Positions 1 through 8,759 of a stretch of 64,000 nt of DNA are shown piece after piece. The notes beneath the pieces are model-generated. The model worked only from the letters and a program-made list of their open reading frames with translations. It was not told where the DNA came from and made no database searches. Both the position numbers and the translations under genes were made by a program. This DNA comes from Marinospirillum celere (GTDB lineage Bacteria; Pseudomonadota; Gammaproteobacteria; Pseudomonadales; Halomonadaceae): positions 434,001-498,000 of the forward strand of contig NZ_FOLH01000001.1 in the NCBI RefSeq assembly GCF_900112235.1, in the 5' to 3' direction. The first letter of the stretch is position 1. The number at the start of each line of letters is the position of its first letter.

Positions 1-1454
1 CGGGTGTTTGGCGCGGATTTTCAGGTAAACGTATTACCGATGTGGTTAATCTGGGGGTAGGTGGTAGTGACCTGGGCCCTTTGATGGTGACTCAGGCGTT
101 GCGTGAATTCACTCAACCTGAAGCACGTTCTTTGAAGGTTCACTTTGCTTCAACCATCGATGGTAGTCAGCTATTTGATCTGTTGGATCATTTAAACCCT
201 GAAACCACGCTTTTTTGTATTGCCTCCAAGTCTTTTACCACCATCGATACCCTGTCCAATGCCGATACGGTACGTTCCTGGCTGGGCAGCTATTGCCCTG
301 ATTCCGAGCTACTGCACCGTTGTCACTTTATTGGTATGTCAGCTTCGCGGGAAAAAATGACCGCCTGGGGCTTGCCAGAGGCTAATCAGTTATATTTCTG
401 GGATTGGGTGGGTGGACGCTTTTCACTTTGGGCCACCATTGGTTTGCCTATCGCTTTGTCTTTGGGCATGTCTGTTTTCAGAGAGCTACTAGCCGGTGCC
501 CATGAGCTGGATGAGCATTTTCGTTCAGCTGCTCCTTTAGAAAACCTGCCAATGATGATGGCGCTACTGGGGGTTTGGAATGTCAACTTTTTGGATATTC
601 GGGCTCATGCCATTCTGCCTTATGACGGGCGTTTGAAATATTTTCCTTCCTACCTTGAGCAGTTGGAAATGGAGAGTAATGGCAAGTCAGTGACTAGTGA
701 TGGCCAACCCTTGGATTATGCGACCTGTCCTGTGCTTTGGGGTGAGATAGGGGCGAATGCCCAGCATGCTTTTTATCAGCTTCTGCACCAGGGAACCCAG
801 GCTGTTGCTTCAGATTTTATTATTGCTGCCAGTCGTTATGATAACGCCTGTGAATTTGCTCATTATGAGCAGCTGGTTGCTCAACATGAGCTGAATATTG
901 CCAACTGCCTGGCCCAGTCACGGGTATTGGCTTTGGGTAATGCGGCAGTCGAGCCGACCGATAACCCTTTTCGGCATTATCCGGGTAATCAGCCTTCTTC
1001 AACCTTGATACTTGAGCGCTTGGATGCCCGAAGTCTGGGTGCCTTGATTGCCACCTATGAGCACAAGGTTTATGCCCAAGCTTGCTTGTGGGGAATTAAC
1101 CCCTTTGATCAATGGGGTGTGGAATTGGGCAAGCAGGTTGCCCAGCAGTTACAGCCCTTATTGAATGGATCGTCCTCAGAGAGGACTCCTACAAAACCTG
1201 TGGGAGCTCACCCCAACCCTGTGGGAGCTCACCCCAACCCTGTGGGAGCTCACTCTGTGAGCGATTCGCGCAGTGGACTGCGCTCCCACAATCTGGACCT
1301 AGATTCTTCCACTATAAATTTGGCTCAGCTAATTGAGTCTTATAGAGCAGGATCGTCCTCGGAGAGGACTCCTACAGAATCTGTGGGAGCTCTCACTAAT
1401 CCTGTGGGAGCTCACTCTGTGAGCGATAATCACCCTAAAGGAGGCCAATCATGA
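1..1454 (+). CDS. pgi: Glucose-6-phosphate isomerase, 3' part, with REP-derived C-terminal extension
   Basis: Interconverts glucose-6-phosphate and fructose-6-phosphate in the cytoplasm. The reading frame is already open at base 3, so the N-terminus lies outside the window. Visible hallmarks are [20 protein letters not shown] and [16 protein letters not shown] near the start and [13 protein letters not shown] further on. The normal family C-terminus (DSST...LI..YR) is present at about 1303-1350. It is separated from the core by about 45 residues encoded by REP-like palindromes and followed by about 34 more. The stop overlaps the next start codon (ATGA), with AAGGAGG just upstream. The core assignment is certain. 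Whether the extension affects the enzyme is unknown. Confidence 0.96.
   Translation, partial: GVWRGFSGKRITDVVNLGVGGSDLGPLMVTQALREFTQPEARSLKVHFASTIDGSQLFDLLDHLNPETTLFCIASKSFTTIDTLSNADTVRSWLGSYCPDSELLHRCHFIGMSASREKMTAWGLPEANQLYFWDWVGGRFSLWATIGLPIALSLGMSVFRELLAGAHELDEHFRSAAPLENLPMMMALLGVWNVNFLDIRAHAILPYDGRLKYFPSYLEQLEMESNGKSVTSDGQPLDYATCPVLWGEIGANAQHAFYQLLHQGTQAVASDFIIAASRYDNACEFAHYEQLVAQHELNIANCLAQSRVLALGNAAVEPTDNPFRHYPGNQPSSTLILERLDARSLGALIATYEHKVYAQACLWGINPFDQWGVELGKQVAQQLQPLLNGSSSERTPTKPVGAHPNPVGAHPNPVGAHSVSDSRSGLRSHNLDLDSSTINLAQLIESYRAGSSSERTPTESVGALTNPVGAHSVSDNHPKGGQS
1169..1290. repeat. REP-type palindrome cluster inside pgi (first)
   Basis: An inverted REP-like unit (GTCCTC-AGA-GAGGAC stem, 1169-1193) is followed by three 21-bp tandem units beginning CCTGTGGGAGCTCAC (1197, 1218, 1239). 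A forward REP (1241-1265, stem GCTCAC-TCT-GTGAGC) and an inverted REP (1266-1290, stem GCGCAG-TGGA-CTGCGC) lie back to back. The GGAG tetranucleotide beside the hairpin is typical of REPs mobilised by RAYT proteins. The 21-bp period keeps the pgi frame and encodes PVGAHPN repeats. Confidence 0.9.
1352..1427. repeat. REP-type palindrome pair inside pgi (second)
   Basis: An inverted unit (1352-1377, stem GTCCTC-GGA-GAGGAC) faces a forward unit (1402-1427, stem GCTCAC-TCT-GTGAGC), with a partial CTGTGGGAGC copy at 1381 between them. This is the same family as at 1169-1290 and again lies in frame, after the native end of Pgi. It supplies the last residues and carries the frame to the overlap with the next gene. 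Confidence 0.88.
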
Positions 1455-2719
1455 AGCTGCTTATTATTGGTGAAGATTTGGTGGCCTGGACGTTGGGAGC
1501 TGTTTTGGCTTCAACTGGCTGCAGTGTGAAAATGACTGCGGGTGCACTACCCGATGCAACCAGTGAAGAGGTTGAGCCTGATTTATCGCGCTTATTAACA
1601 CAACAGCTGGAAAGTGGGCGCTTACAGCTCGGGTTCAACCCAGTTGCTGAGTCGGCTGTTTTGGATCTATTGATTGATGCACGGGACTTTGTTTCAACTG
1701 ACTCTATTCTCGATGCTGTGCGCTTAGCAGACTTTCCACCTTTGATTGCTTTGGTGCAACCCGTGCCTTTGGGAACAACAGATCAGCTTCAAGAGGCTTT
1801 AAACAAGGCAACACCTAAACCTCAGCAGGTGGTGTTTTGGCCCAACTTTATTCAGGCGGGCCGTGCCTTGGAAAGCTTTACCCGTGTTGAGCAATTGTTG
1901 TTGGGTAGTGCTTCAGCCCAGGCGACTAACCAAATTAAACGCTTGATGTTGCCCTTTAACCGCAGTCAGGAAAGATTTCGGGTGATGACGCCGCGTGAAG
2001 CTGAGTTAACCAAGCTGGCAATCAACGGGATGCTGGCGACCCGAATTAGCTTTATGAATGAGCTGGCGCAACTTGCAGAGCGTCAGGAAATAGATATAGA
2101 AGCAGTACGCCAGGGAATGGGTGCTGATTCACGAATTGGTTTTCAGTATCTTTATCCTGGTTGTGGTTTTGGTGGTGAAGCCTTTTTGCAAACTCTGGAC
2201 CAACTGAATTCTGAATTGGCCGCTAGCCAGAGCAGTGCACAGCATCTTTTAAGCAGTGTTCAGGCGACCAATGAACAACAGAAAGATCTTTTATTTCAAA
2301 AGCTTTGGCGTTTTTATAAGGCCAATCTAGCCGGTAAGCGAGTAGCCGTCTGGGGCTGTTCTTTTAAACCTAATGCAGCCAGTATTTCCGGTAGTCCTGC
2401 TATTCACCTAATAGAAGCCTTATTAGCACATAATGTTGATGTTGTGGCCTATGACCCCCGTGCTCTGCCTGCGGTAAAAAAACACTTTGCTGGCAGGGCA
2501 GGGCTGAGTGTAGCCGATTCGCCAGAAGCAGCGGCCCAAGGTGCTGATGCCATTTTGCTGGTCACTGAATGGAAGGAATTCTGGAACCTGGATCTGGCCA
2601 GCATTAAAGAACAAATGAACCTACCCTTACTACTGGATGGGCGTAATATCTATGACCCTGAAGAACTGGCTGCACAAGGCTGGGTCTACTCAGGTGTTGG
2701 CCGAGGGCAGGTGGTTTAG
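1451..2719 (+). CDS. UDP-glucose/nucleotide-sugar dehydrogenase-like protein, catalytic residues missing
   Basis: The 422-residue protein has the overall layout of UDP-glucose 6-dehydrogenase: an N-terminal Rossmann region, a central dimerisation region (K188 in [19 protein letters not shown]) and a C-terminal UDP-binding region ([19 protein letters not shown]). Key motifs are altered. The GxGxxG turn reads GEDLVA (residues 7-12). The catalytic GFGGSCFPKD reads [10 protein letters not shown], so the cysteine at position 244 is alanine. It starts on the pgi stop (ATGA) with a strong AAGGAGG and sits before galU, so a UDP-sugar context is clear. I infer that it lacks dehydrogenase activity and may be regulatory or a decaying paralogue. 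Confidence 0.8.
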   Translation: MKLLIIGEDLVAWTLGAVLASTGCSVKMTAGALPDATSEEVEPDLSRLLTQQLESGRLQLGFNPVAESAVLDLLIDARDFVSTDSILDAVRLADFPPLIALVQPVPLGTTDQLQEALNKATPKPQQVVFWPNFIQAGRALESFTRVEQLLLGSASAQATNQIKRLMLPFNRSQERFRVMTPREAELTKLAINGMLATRISFMNELAQLAERQEIDIEAVRQGMGADSRIGFQYLYPGCGFGGEAFLQTLDQLNSELAASQSSAQHLLSSVQATNEQQKDLLFQKLWRFYKANLAGKRVAVWGCSFKPNAASISGSPAIHLIEALLAHNVDVVAYDPRALPAVKKHFAGRAGLSVADSPEAAAQGADAILLVTEWKEFWNLDLASIKEQMNLPLLLDGRNIYDPEELAAQGWVYSGVGRGQVV

Positions 2720-2721
2720 AT

Positions 2722-2922
2722 ATCGCGCACAGAGTGCGCTCTTCAATGATCGCGCAGAGGACTGCGCTCCTACAGGTGGGAGCTATCTGTGGGAGCTATC
2801 TGTGGGAGCTATCTGTGGGAGCTATCTGTGGGAGCTATCTGTGGGAGCTTTCTCCGAAAGCGATAGATAAATAGATAGAATCGCGCACAGAGTGCGCTCC
2901 CACAAGAGACTGCGCTCCCACA
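2722..2922. repeat. REP cluster with 13-bp tandem array between ugd-like gene and galU
   Basis: Inverted REP-like units lie at 2722-2741 and 2749-2775. Six tandem copies follow with a 13-bp period (CTGTGGGAGCTAT type; GGGAGC at 2778, 2791, 2804, 2817, 2830, 2843). The last merges into a full forward REP (2839-2864, stem GCTTTC-TCC-GAAAGC). An inverted REP (2880-2904) and a partial copy (to 2922) end the cluster. It fills almost the whole 235-bp gap before galU. Here the period is not a multiple of three, unlike the copies inside pgi. Confidence 0.9.
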
Positions 2923-2954
2923 TCATATTATTTTGAATTAAATCAGGAGTTTTC

Positions 2955-3818
2955 ATGTCTTCAGAACTGCGTAAGGCCATTATTCCCGTTGCTGGTTTGG
3001 GTACCCGTTTGTTGCCGATCAGTAAGGCAATTCCTAAGGAGATGGTGCCGGTGGTGGATCGTCCTTTGATTCAGCATGTGGTGGAGGAGGCTTTGGCTGC
3101 GGGTTTGAATGAAATTATTTTGGTGACTCGTGGCGGCAAGTCGGCGGTGGAGGATCATTTTGATAGTCATTATGAGTTGGAAACTGAGCTGGAGAAGAAG
3201 GGCAAGACCGCAATTTTAGAAACCCTGCGAGCGATAGCGCCGCCGGAGTTGAAGGTGACCAGTGTGCGTCAGGATCGTGCTTTGGGTTTGGGTCATGCGA
3301 TTCACTGTGCGGCTTATCTGGTACAACCCGATGAGCCTTTTGCGGTGATCCTGCCGGATGTGTTGGTCAAGCCTCAAGTAAACTCCAAGGGTGTGGATCT
3401 GAAAGCCATGGTGGAAGCCTATAATGGCAGCCAGGCGGCTCAGATTATGGTTGAAGAAGTGCCGTTGGAGCGGGTGAATCAGTATGGAATTGTTGATTGC
3501 CAGGGTGCGGAGCTGGCAGCCGGTGAGTCTGCACCTATTGCTTCTCTGGTGGAAAAGCCTTCACCTGAAGAAGCGCCCAGTCGCTTGTCGGTGATTGGCC
3601 GTTATATCCTGCCAGGTTCTATTATGCCATTGCTGGCTGAGACTCAGCCTGGAGCCGGTAATGAAATCCAATTGACCGATGCCATTGCTGAATTGATTAC
3701 TCAGGGGCAGGCGGTAGCAGCCTGGCGTATGCAGGGCCGTACTTTTGACTGCGGCTATGTGCAAGGCTGGTTGCAGGCCAACCAAACTCTGGGGCAGGAA
3801 GCGGGTTTGCTGGGCTGA
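2955..3818 (+). CDS. galU: UTP-glucose-1-phosphate uridylyltransferase
   Basis: Makes UDP-glucose from UTP and glucose-1-phosphate for LPS and other surface glycans. The 287 residues match the usual family length. The nucleotide-binding segment AGLGTRLLPISKAIPKEM lies at residues 13-30, and VDRPLIQHVVEEA follows. GLGHAIHCAA and VEKPSPEEAP are further family motifs. ATG follows AGGAG. It lies downstream of pgi and the UGDH-like gene but is separated by the REP array, so it may be transcribed from its own promoter or by read-through. Confidence 0.96.
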   Translation: MSSELRKAIIPVAGLGTRLLPISKAIPKEMVPVVDRPLIQHVVEEALAAGLNEIILVTRGGKSAVEDHFDSHYELETELEKKGKTAILETLRAIAPPELKVTSVRQDRALGLGHAIHCAAYLVQPDEPFAVILPDVLVKPQVNSKGVDLKAMVEAYNGSQAAQIMVEEVPLERVNQYGIVDCQGAELAAGESAPIASLVEKPSPEEAPSRLSVIGRYILPGSIMPLLAETQPGAGNEIQLTDAIAELITQGQAVAAWRMQGRTFDCGYVQGWLQANQTLGQEAGLLG

Positions 3819-3824
3819 TAAAAA

Positions 3825-3864
3825 TACTTTACCTTTTGCGTCTTTGTGCCAATAATGTAAAGTA
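3825..3864. promoter_or_regulatory. Candidate operator upstream of the XRE gene
   Basis: A perfect 8-bp inverted repeat, TACTTTAC (3825-3832) and GTAAAGTA (3857-3864), ends about 23 bp before the GTG start of the XRE regulator. Spaced palindromes in this position are common autoregulatory sites of HipB/HigA-type repressors. The assignment is inferred from location and symmetry only. Confidence 0.4.
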
Positions 3865-3886
3865 AAATTAGCATTGAGGTGGGGCA

Positions 3887-4126
3887 GTGGACTTTCAAGA
3901 CTTGGGGCAGGCGATCAAAAGCCTGCGTCAGCAAAAGGGTTATTCGCAACAGCAGCTGGCCGATGACTTGCGTCTATCCAGGATGACGATCAACAGCCTA
4001 GAAAATGCCCGTGCAGGTGATGTAGGGGTGCGCAAGGTGATGAAAATTCTTGATTACCTTGGCTACGAGCTGGCTTTGCGCGAAAAATCGCCTTTTCCCA
4101 CTTTGGAGGAGCTGCGTGAGCGCTGA
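3887..4126 (+). CDS. XRE-family HTH regulator, HipB-like
   Basis: A 79-residue protein that is almost entirely one Cro/C1-type helix-turn-helix (QAIKSLRQQKGYSQQQLADD, then LRLSRMTINSLENAR), followed by a short tail. GTG start with a GAGGTGGGG ribosome-binding site. It directly precedes a HipA-like kinase remnant, so it is probably the antitoxin/repressor of a hipBA-type module. Expected role: bind the operator upstream and, in an intact system, the kinase. Confidence 0.8.
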   Translation: MDFQDLGQAIKSLRQQKGYSQQQLADDLRLSRMTINSLENARAGDVGVRKVMKILDYLGYELALREKSPFPTLEELRER

Positions 4127-4797
4127 AAGCTTGCCTTTAAAGGTTAAAGTCAAAGGCCGCCTTGCAGCTGGAAGGGTATATCGTTAAAGCCTGGGGTGAT
4201 GATTATCCCCAATTGGCTTTGAATGAGTACTACTGCATGCGCGTGTTAGAAACTGCAGGCGTTATAGTGCCTGAATTTTACCTTTCGGATGATGATCGTC
4301 TTTTTATCATGAAACGCTTCGATCTGGGGGGTCAGGGCCAGACGCTTGGTTTTGAAGACCTGTGCGTGCTTCAAGGTAAGCAGCTTGTTTCTCCCCAATT
4401 CAAGGCGGCTGCGTTGGAGCAGCTTTTCAAGATGCTGGTTTTGAACAACCGGCTGCAAAACGGGGATGCACATCTGAAGAATTTTGGTGTGCTTTATGAC
4501 GATGCGCAGAGTATTCGTTTGGCTCCTGCCTTTGATGTTGTGAGTACCACCGCCTATATTCGTGAGGATGTTTCCGCCCTGACGCTGATGGGAAGCCGTA
4601 AGTGGTGGGATAAAAAGCATTTGCTGCGTTTTGGCGTGCAGGTTTGTGACTTATCAGCAAGTCAGGCAGAAAAGTTATATGGCGAGTGTGAGCAGGCGCT
4701 GCTAAGGGTAGGTAGTGAGCTTAGGAAACAGCTGGCTAATGAAACCCAACCGGATAAGCGTAACCTGCTGGAGCATCTTACTGGGTTAATGCTGTGA
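4116..4797 (+). pseudogene. HipA-like kinase, N-terminally deleted and frameshifted
   Basis: The C-terminal HipA kinase lobe is clear in frame from 4162 (TTG) to 4797: NEYYCMRVLETAG, LGFEDLCVLQGK, catalytic NGDAHLKNFG and metal-binding LAPAFDVVSTTAY. The expected start is a GTG at 4116, overlapping the XRE stop and preceded by GGAGG. That frame runs only 24 codons to a TAA at about 4185, while the kinase frame is +1 to it. About 200 N-terminal residues of a typical 410-440-residue HipA, including the ATP-binding lobe, are absent. The gene is most likely a broken toxin. A short protein from the TTG at 4162 cannot be excluded. Confidence 0.6.
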
Positions 4798-4879
4798 CAT
4801 CCTGCCGCAGTTGGCGACAAAAAAGGGTTTGAAGGGTTAGAATACGCCCTTTCGTGCTGAATTTGACTGTGAGAGCTAA

Positions 4880-6652
4880 GTGACAAGCGAGCAAGAGTCC
4901 CCAAACAAAGAACCCAATGGTTGGGTTTCCTACAAGCGTCTTCTTAAGTATGTCGCCCCTTACTGGCCTATTTTTCTATTGGCTATTTTAGGCTATGCGA
5001 TCTATGCGGGATCTAGCACGGCTTTTGCCCATATTCTGAAAATGCTGGTCGATTCTATAGAGCAGGGCATGGAAGACAAGCGGCTTTTCTTCCCCCTGAT
5101 CGTTGTTGCCATTTTTGCTTTGCGCGGCCTGGGTACTTTTTTGGGTACTTATTTTATGGCGCACATCGCACGCCAGCTGGTGCACCATTTGCGTATGGAC
5201 TTGTTTAAACGTTTCCTGGTGCTTCCGGCGCGCTTTTATGATCAGCATTCTTCGGGACACTTGGTATCACGCTTAACCTACAATATTGAGCAGGTTACGG
5301 GTGCTGCGACCAAGGCAGTCACTGTTCTCTTGCGCGAAGGCTTGTTTGTTATTGGCTTGATGGGTTACCTGCTTTGGGTGAACTGGGCTCTCGCACTGAT
5401 TTTTGTGGCGGTTTCACCCATTATTGGTGCTGTTGTTAGCTATGCGAGTAAGCGTTTTCGTAAAATCAGTCGCCGTATCCAAAACTCTATGGGTGATGTG
5501 ACCCATGTTGCTTCTGAAGCAATCAGCGGTTACCGGGTGGTGAGGAGTTTCGGTGGGAGTGAATTTGAGTATGAACGCTTCCGTGAAGCCAGCGAGTATA
5601 ACCGTAAACAAGCCATGAAGATGGCTTTGACCAAGGCGATTAACACCCCAGTGGTGCAGTTGATAGTCGCTGCTGCTCTTGGTTTTCTGGTTTGGCTGGC
5701 GCTTTCTCCTGAACTGATGGGTGATATGACGCCCGGTGAATTTATTGCCTTCTTAACTGCAGCTTCTCTTATGGCTAAGCCACTTCGCCAGCTTACCGAA
5801 ATTAATAATGAAATTCAGAAAGGTCTAGCTGCCGCGCAGGATGTTTTTACCTATCTGGATGCCCCTGCTGAACCTGACAGGGGCAGTCGAACTTTGGATC
5901 GCGCTAAAGGTGAAGTGGTTTTTGAAAATGTTAGCTTTCGCTATGGTGATGACCAACCCTTAGCACTTAAGAATATTGATTTTTCTGTTAAGCCAGGTGA
6001 AATGATTGCCTTGGTAGGGCGCTCAGGGAGTGGTAAATCGACCCTGGCCAGCTTGATTCCCCGTTTTTATGAAGTCTCTGAGGGGCAAATCCTTTTGGAT
6101 GGCATTCCAACGCAAGAGCTGTCTCTGGCAAGCTTGCGTGAGCAGATAGCTATCGTTACGCAGCAGGTTACTTTGTTCAACGATACTCTGGCTGCGAATA
6201 TTGCTTATGGCATGAAAAATCCCAGCCGTGAAGCCGTAGAAGCAGCTGCGAAAGCAGCCTATGTCATGGATTTTGTTGAGAAGTTGCCGAATGGATTAGA
6301 CACTATGGTAGGCGATAACGGTGTACTCTTGTCTGGTGGTCAGCGTCAACGTATCGCCATAGCACGGGCTATCCTGAAAGATGCACCTATTTTAGTGTTG
6401 GATGAGGCGACCTCAGCACTGGATACGGAATCCGAACGTTACATCCAGCAGGCCCTGGAATATGTCATGCAGGGGCGAACTACTTTTGTGATTGCACATC
6501 GTCTTTCAACCATAGAAAATGCAGACCGCATTCTGGTGGTTGCTGAAGGCCAGATTGTTGAAGAAGGTACTCATGAAGAGCTGATAGGCCAAGAAGGTGC
6601 CTATGCCCAGCTGCATAAAATGCAGTTTCATGAGCAGGTTACCCCACAATAA
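4880..6652 (+). CDS. msbA: Lipid A export ABC transporter MsbA
   Basis: Flips lipid A-core across the inner membrane using ATP. The 590-residue half-transporter has about six N-terminal transmembrane helices and a C-terminal nucleotide-binding domain. It shows Walker A GRSGSGKST (about residue 380), signature LSGGQRQRIAIARAIL, Walker B ILVLDEATSALD and the H-loop VIAHRLST. GTG start. It heads a run of same-strand cell-surface genes, which fits lipid A/LPS export. Confidence 0.9.
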   Translation: MTSEQESPNKEPNGWVSYKRLLKYVAPYWPIFLLAILGYAIYAGSSTAFAHILKMLVDSIEQGMEDKRLFFPLIVVAIFALRGLGTFLGTYFMAHIARQLVHHLRMDLFKRFLVLPARFYDQHSSGHLVSRLTYNIEQVTGAATKAVTVLLREGLFVIGLMGYLLWVNWALALIFVAVSPIIGAVVSYASKRFRKISRRIQNSMGDVTHVASEAISGYRVVRSFGGSEFEYERFREASEYNRKQAMKMALTKAINTPVVQLIVAAALGFLVWLALSPELMGDMTPGEFIAFLTAASLMAKPLRQLTEINNEIQKGLAAAQDVFTYLDAPAEPDRGSRTLDRAKGEVVFENVSFRYGDDQPLALKNIDFSVKPGEMIALVGRSGSGKSTLASLIPRFYEVSEGQILLDGIPTQELSLASLREQIAIVTQQVTLFNDTLAANIAYGMKNPSREAVEAAAKAAYVMDFVEKLPNGLDTMVGDNGVLLSGGQRQRIAIARAILKDAPILVLDEATSALDTESERYIQQALEYVMQGRTTFVIAHRLSTIENADRILVVAEGQIVEEGTHEELIGQEGAYAQLHKMQFHEQVTPQ

Positions 6653-6670
6653 TTTTAATTAGGTGTTGTC

Positions 6671-7081
6671 TTGAGAGTAATTACCTTTGGTACTTTTGAC
6701 ATCTTGCATTATGGGCACATTAGAATTCTTAAGCGTGCTCGTGAAATGGGAAGTGAGTTAATCGTTGGGGTTTCATCGGATGCCTTGAACGAGAACAAAA
6801 AAGGCCGCAAGCCGGTTTACTCGGAATTTGAGCGAATGGAAATCATTCGTTCTTTGCGTTTTGTAGATGAGGTTTTTTTAGAAGAGTCATTGGAGAAGAA
6901 ACGTGAATATCTGATTCATCATCAGGCAGACTTGCTAGTTATGGGTAATGACTGGGAAGGTAAGTTTGATGAGTTTAGGGATATTTGCGATGTTCGCTAT
7001 CTGGAGAGGACACCCTCTATTTCAACGACTTCCATTATCGAAGTTGTTAAATCTTTGCCGAAAATGAACGATGGACAATAA
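6671..7081 (+). CDS. TagD-like cytidylyltransferase (1)
   Basis: A 136-residue nucleotidyltransferase of the glycerol-3-phosphate cytidylyltransferase type. It has the N-terminal HYGH motif (residues 13-16) for CTP binding and the C-terminal RTPSISTT, matching RTEGISTT of TagD. TTG start, 18 bp after msbA. Its last 11 bases overlap the next gene. The likely product is CDP-glycerol or a related CDP-alcohol, matching the TagB/TagF-like transferase nearby. Substrate is inferred from family; other CDP-linked alcohols are possible. Confidence 0.82.
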   Translation: MRVITFGTFDILHYGHIRILKRAREMGSELIVGVSSDALNENKKGRKPVYSEFERMEIIRSLRFVDEVFLEESLEKKREYLIHHQADLLVMGNDWEGKFDEFRDICDVRYLERTPSISTTSIIEVVKSLPKMNDGQ

Positions 7082-8330
7082 AATACCTGGTTATTTGAAG
7101 CCTTGGATAGTTGGGGCACCAATACTTCTATTTCTAGTCATGACCCTTACAGTAAGCAAGGGTTATTCCTATGGTGCGTCTCTACTCCTCTTGGTATCAC
7201 TGATTTGGTTATTTTTCCGTCCTAGAGTTCAACTGGATAGAGAAGACGTGTATCTAATCGGTGCACTTTCATTCTACTTTTTAGTCAGTCTCTTCTTTTT
7301 TCTTTACCACGGGGAATCATTGGATGTACTTGATGCCCCCTCCCGGTTTATTCTAGCCATTCCTATCCTTATTTTCTTGCTTCACAATCCATTTCGAACA
7401 GAGCTGTTTTGGTTGGGGTTAGGTTTAGGTGCCGTTGCCGTGGGTCTTATTGCAATATATATTAAGCAAACAACCGGAATTTCACGCGTCCGAACTGATT
7501 TCATGAGCCCTTTACAGCTCGGAAATCTTAGTATGACATTTGCTGTTCTTTGTATTGCTGGGATTAGCTGGGCAAAGCATCAATCCAAGCATGTTTGGTG
7601 GATTTTATTACTGGTGTTAGGAGCTTGTTTGGCTATGACTAGCTCGTTTTTGACTGGTACTAGAGGGGGCTGGGTAGGGATACCTCTGTTAATGGTAGTT
7701 ATTTTTAAGCTCTACTCTAAACATTTTTCACTTCCTGTAGCCGCTGGAATTTTAGCTTTAGTCGCCAGCTTAGTTGTTACACTATATATGCTGCCTTCAA
7801 CTGGTGTTCAACAAAGAGTAGATCGCGCGTTTCAGGATGTAGATCAGTTTATTGCTGGTGATCCAGACTCTTCAGTTGGCAGGCGGTTAGAGATGTGGCG
7901 CTCTGGGTTTTTTGCTTTTTCTACAAGTCCACTGGTCGGGTTGGGTGAGGAAGGATTCAAGGAAAATGAAGCTCATTTGATTCAAGAGGGCGTTATTGAT
8001 CCAGTAGTTTTTAATCACAAATCTTTGCATAATCAATATATTGAAGAGCTTGCTAAGCGAGGTATAATTGGTTTGTCTGGATTTTTGGTATTAATGCTTG
8101 TACCTTTATTATTCTTCTATAGAAAAATGTCGTCTAACGATCCCGGAGTTCGCTCTTTTGCTGCTGCTGGAGCTTTATTGGTTCTTTGTTACCTTGATTT
8201 TAATTTAACGCTGACTTTTTTTTACAGGAATAATGCAACCTTAACGTTTGCTTTTTTACTGGTTGTTATTTGGTCAGCAATGAGAATGCATGAAAAAAGA
8301 AGAGTTTCTGAGAAAAGGGTAGTAGGATGA
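7071..8330 (+). CDS. O-antigen ligase/polymerase-like membrane protein
   Basis: A 419-residue polytopic inner-membrane protein with about ten to twelve hydrophobic helices and a large periplasmic loop before the last helices. That loop holds MWRSGFFAFSTSPLVGLGEEGF and HKSLHNQYIEELAKRGIIG, the H..hN.ye.l...G pattern of the WaaL/Wzy O-antigen ligase superfamily. TRGGWVGI is also typical. It overlaps both flanking cytidylyltransferase genes (11 and 4 bp), so it is co-translated with them. It should join or polymerise a glycan in the periplasm; ligase versus polymerase cannot be decided from sequence. Confidence 0.8.
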   Translation: MDNKIPGYLKPWIVGAPILLFLVMTLTVSKGYSYGASLLLLVSLIWLFFRPRVQLDREDVYLIGALSFYFLVSLFFFLYHGESLDVLDAPSRFILAIPILIFLLHNPFRTELFWLGLGLGAVAVGLIAIYIKQTTGISRVRTDFMSPLQLGNLSMTFAVLCIAGISWAKHQSKHVWWILLLVLGACLAMTSSFLTGTRGGWVGIPLLMVVIFKLYSKHFSLPVAAGILALVASLVVTLYMLPSTGVQQRVDRAFQDVDQFIAGDPDSSVGRRLEMWRSGFFAFSTSPLVGLGEEGFKENEAHLIQEGVIDPVVFNHKSLHNQYIEELAKRGIIGLSGFLVLMLVPLLFFYRKMSSNDPGVRSFAAAGALLVLCYLDFNLTLTFFYRNNATLTFAFLLVVIWSAMRMHEKRRVSEKRVVG

Positions 8331-8743
8331 CAAAAAAGATTGGCTATACAACAGGTGTCTATGACCTTTTCCATATTGGTCACTTGAATGTACTTAAGCG
8401 TGCCAGGCTTGAATGTGATTACCTGATTGTAGGTGTCACAACCGATGAGCTTTGTCAAAGCCGTAAAGGAAAGCTGCCAATTATTCCTTTTGTTGAGCGC
8501 ATGGAAATCGTTGAACACATAGACTTTGTTGATGAGGTGGTTCCCCAGGTTAATATGAATAAGATGGAAGCTTGGGAGAATTTGAAGTTTGATAAAATGT
8601 TTGTGGGTGATGATTGGAAAGGCAGTGATAAGTGGAATCAACTTGAGAAGGATTTTGCGACGGTTGGCGTTGAGATTGTCTACTTTCCTTATACGACACA
8701 CACTTCCAGTACCAAATTGCGCGAGGTGCTGGGGAAACTCTAG
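8327..8743 (+). CDS. TagD-like cytidylyltransferase (2)
   Basis: A second 138-residue cytidylyltransferase starting on the stop of the O-antigen-ligase-like gene (ATGA). HIGH is at residues 16-19, with VGVTTDELCQSRKGK and VGDDWKGS following as in the family. The C-terminal signature is diverged: THTSST replaces RTxGISTT. That difference from the paralogue 1.3 kb upstream suggests a different alcohol phosphate, for example one feeding the LicD-like transferase. Substrate is an inference. Confidence 0.8.
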   Translation: MTKKIGYTTGVYDLFHIGHLNVLKRARLECDYLIVGVTTDELCQSRKGKLPIIPFVERMEIVEHIDFVDEVVPQVNMNKMEAWENLKFDKMFVGDDWKGSDKWNQLEKDFATVGVEIVYFPYTTHTSSTKLREVLGKL

Positions 8744-8759
8744 GGAGTAGTAATAAGCT

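Noticed and set aside
2775-2922. Tandem units before galU considered as a CRISPR array
   Set aside because: The period is 13 bp with no spacers, units are part of REP palindromes and no cas genes are present.
4880-4882. Possible frameshift or late start for msbA
   Set aside because: GTG at 4880 gives a normal-length MsbA without interruption.
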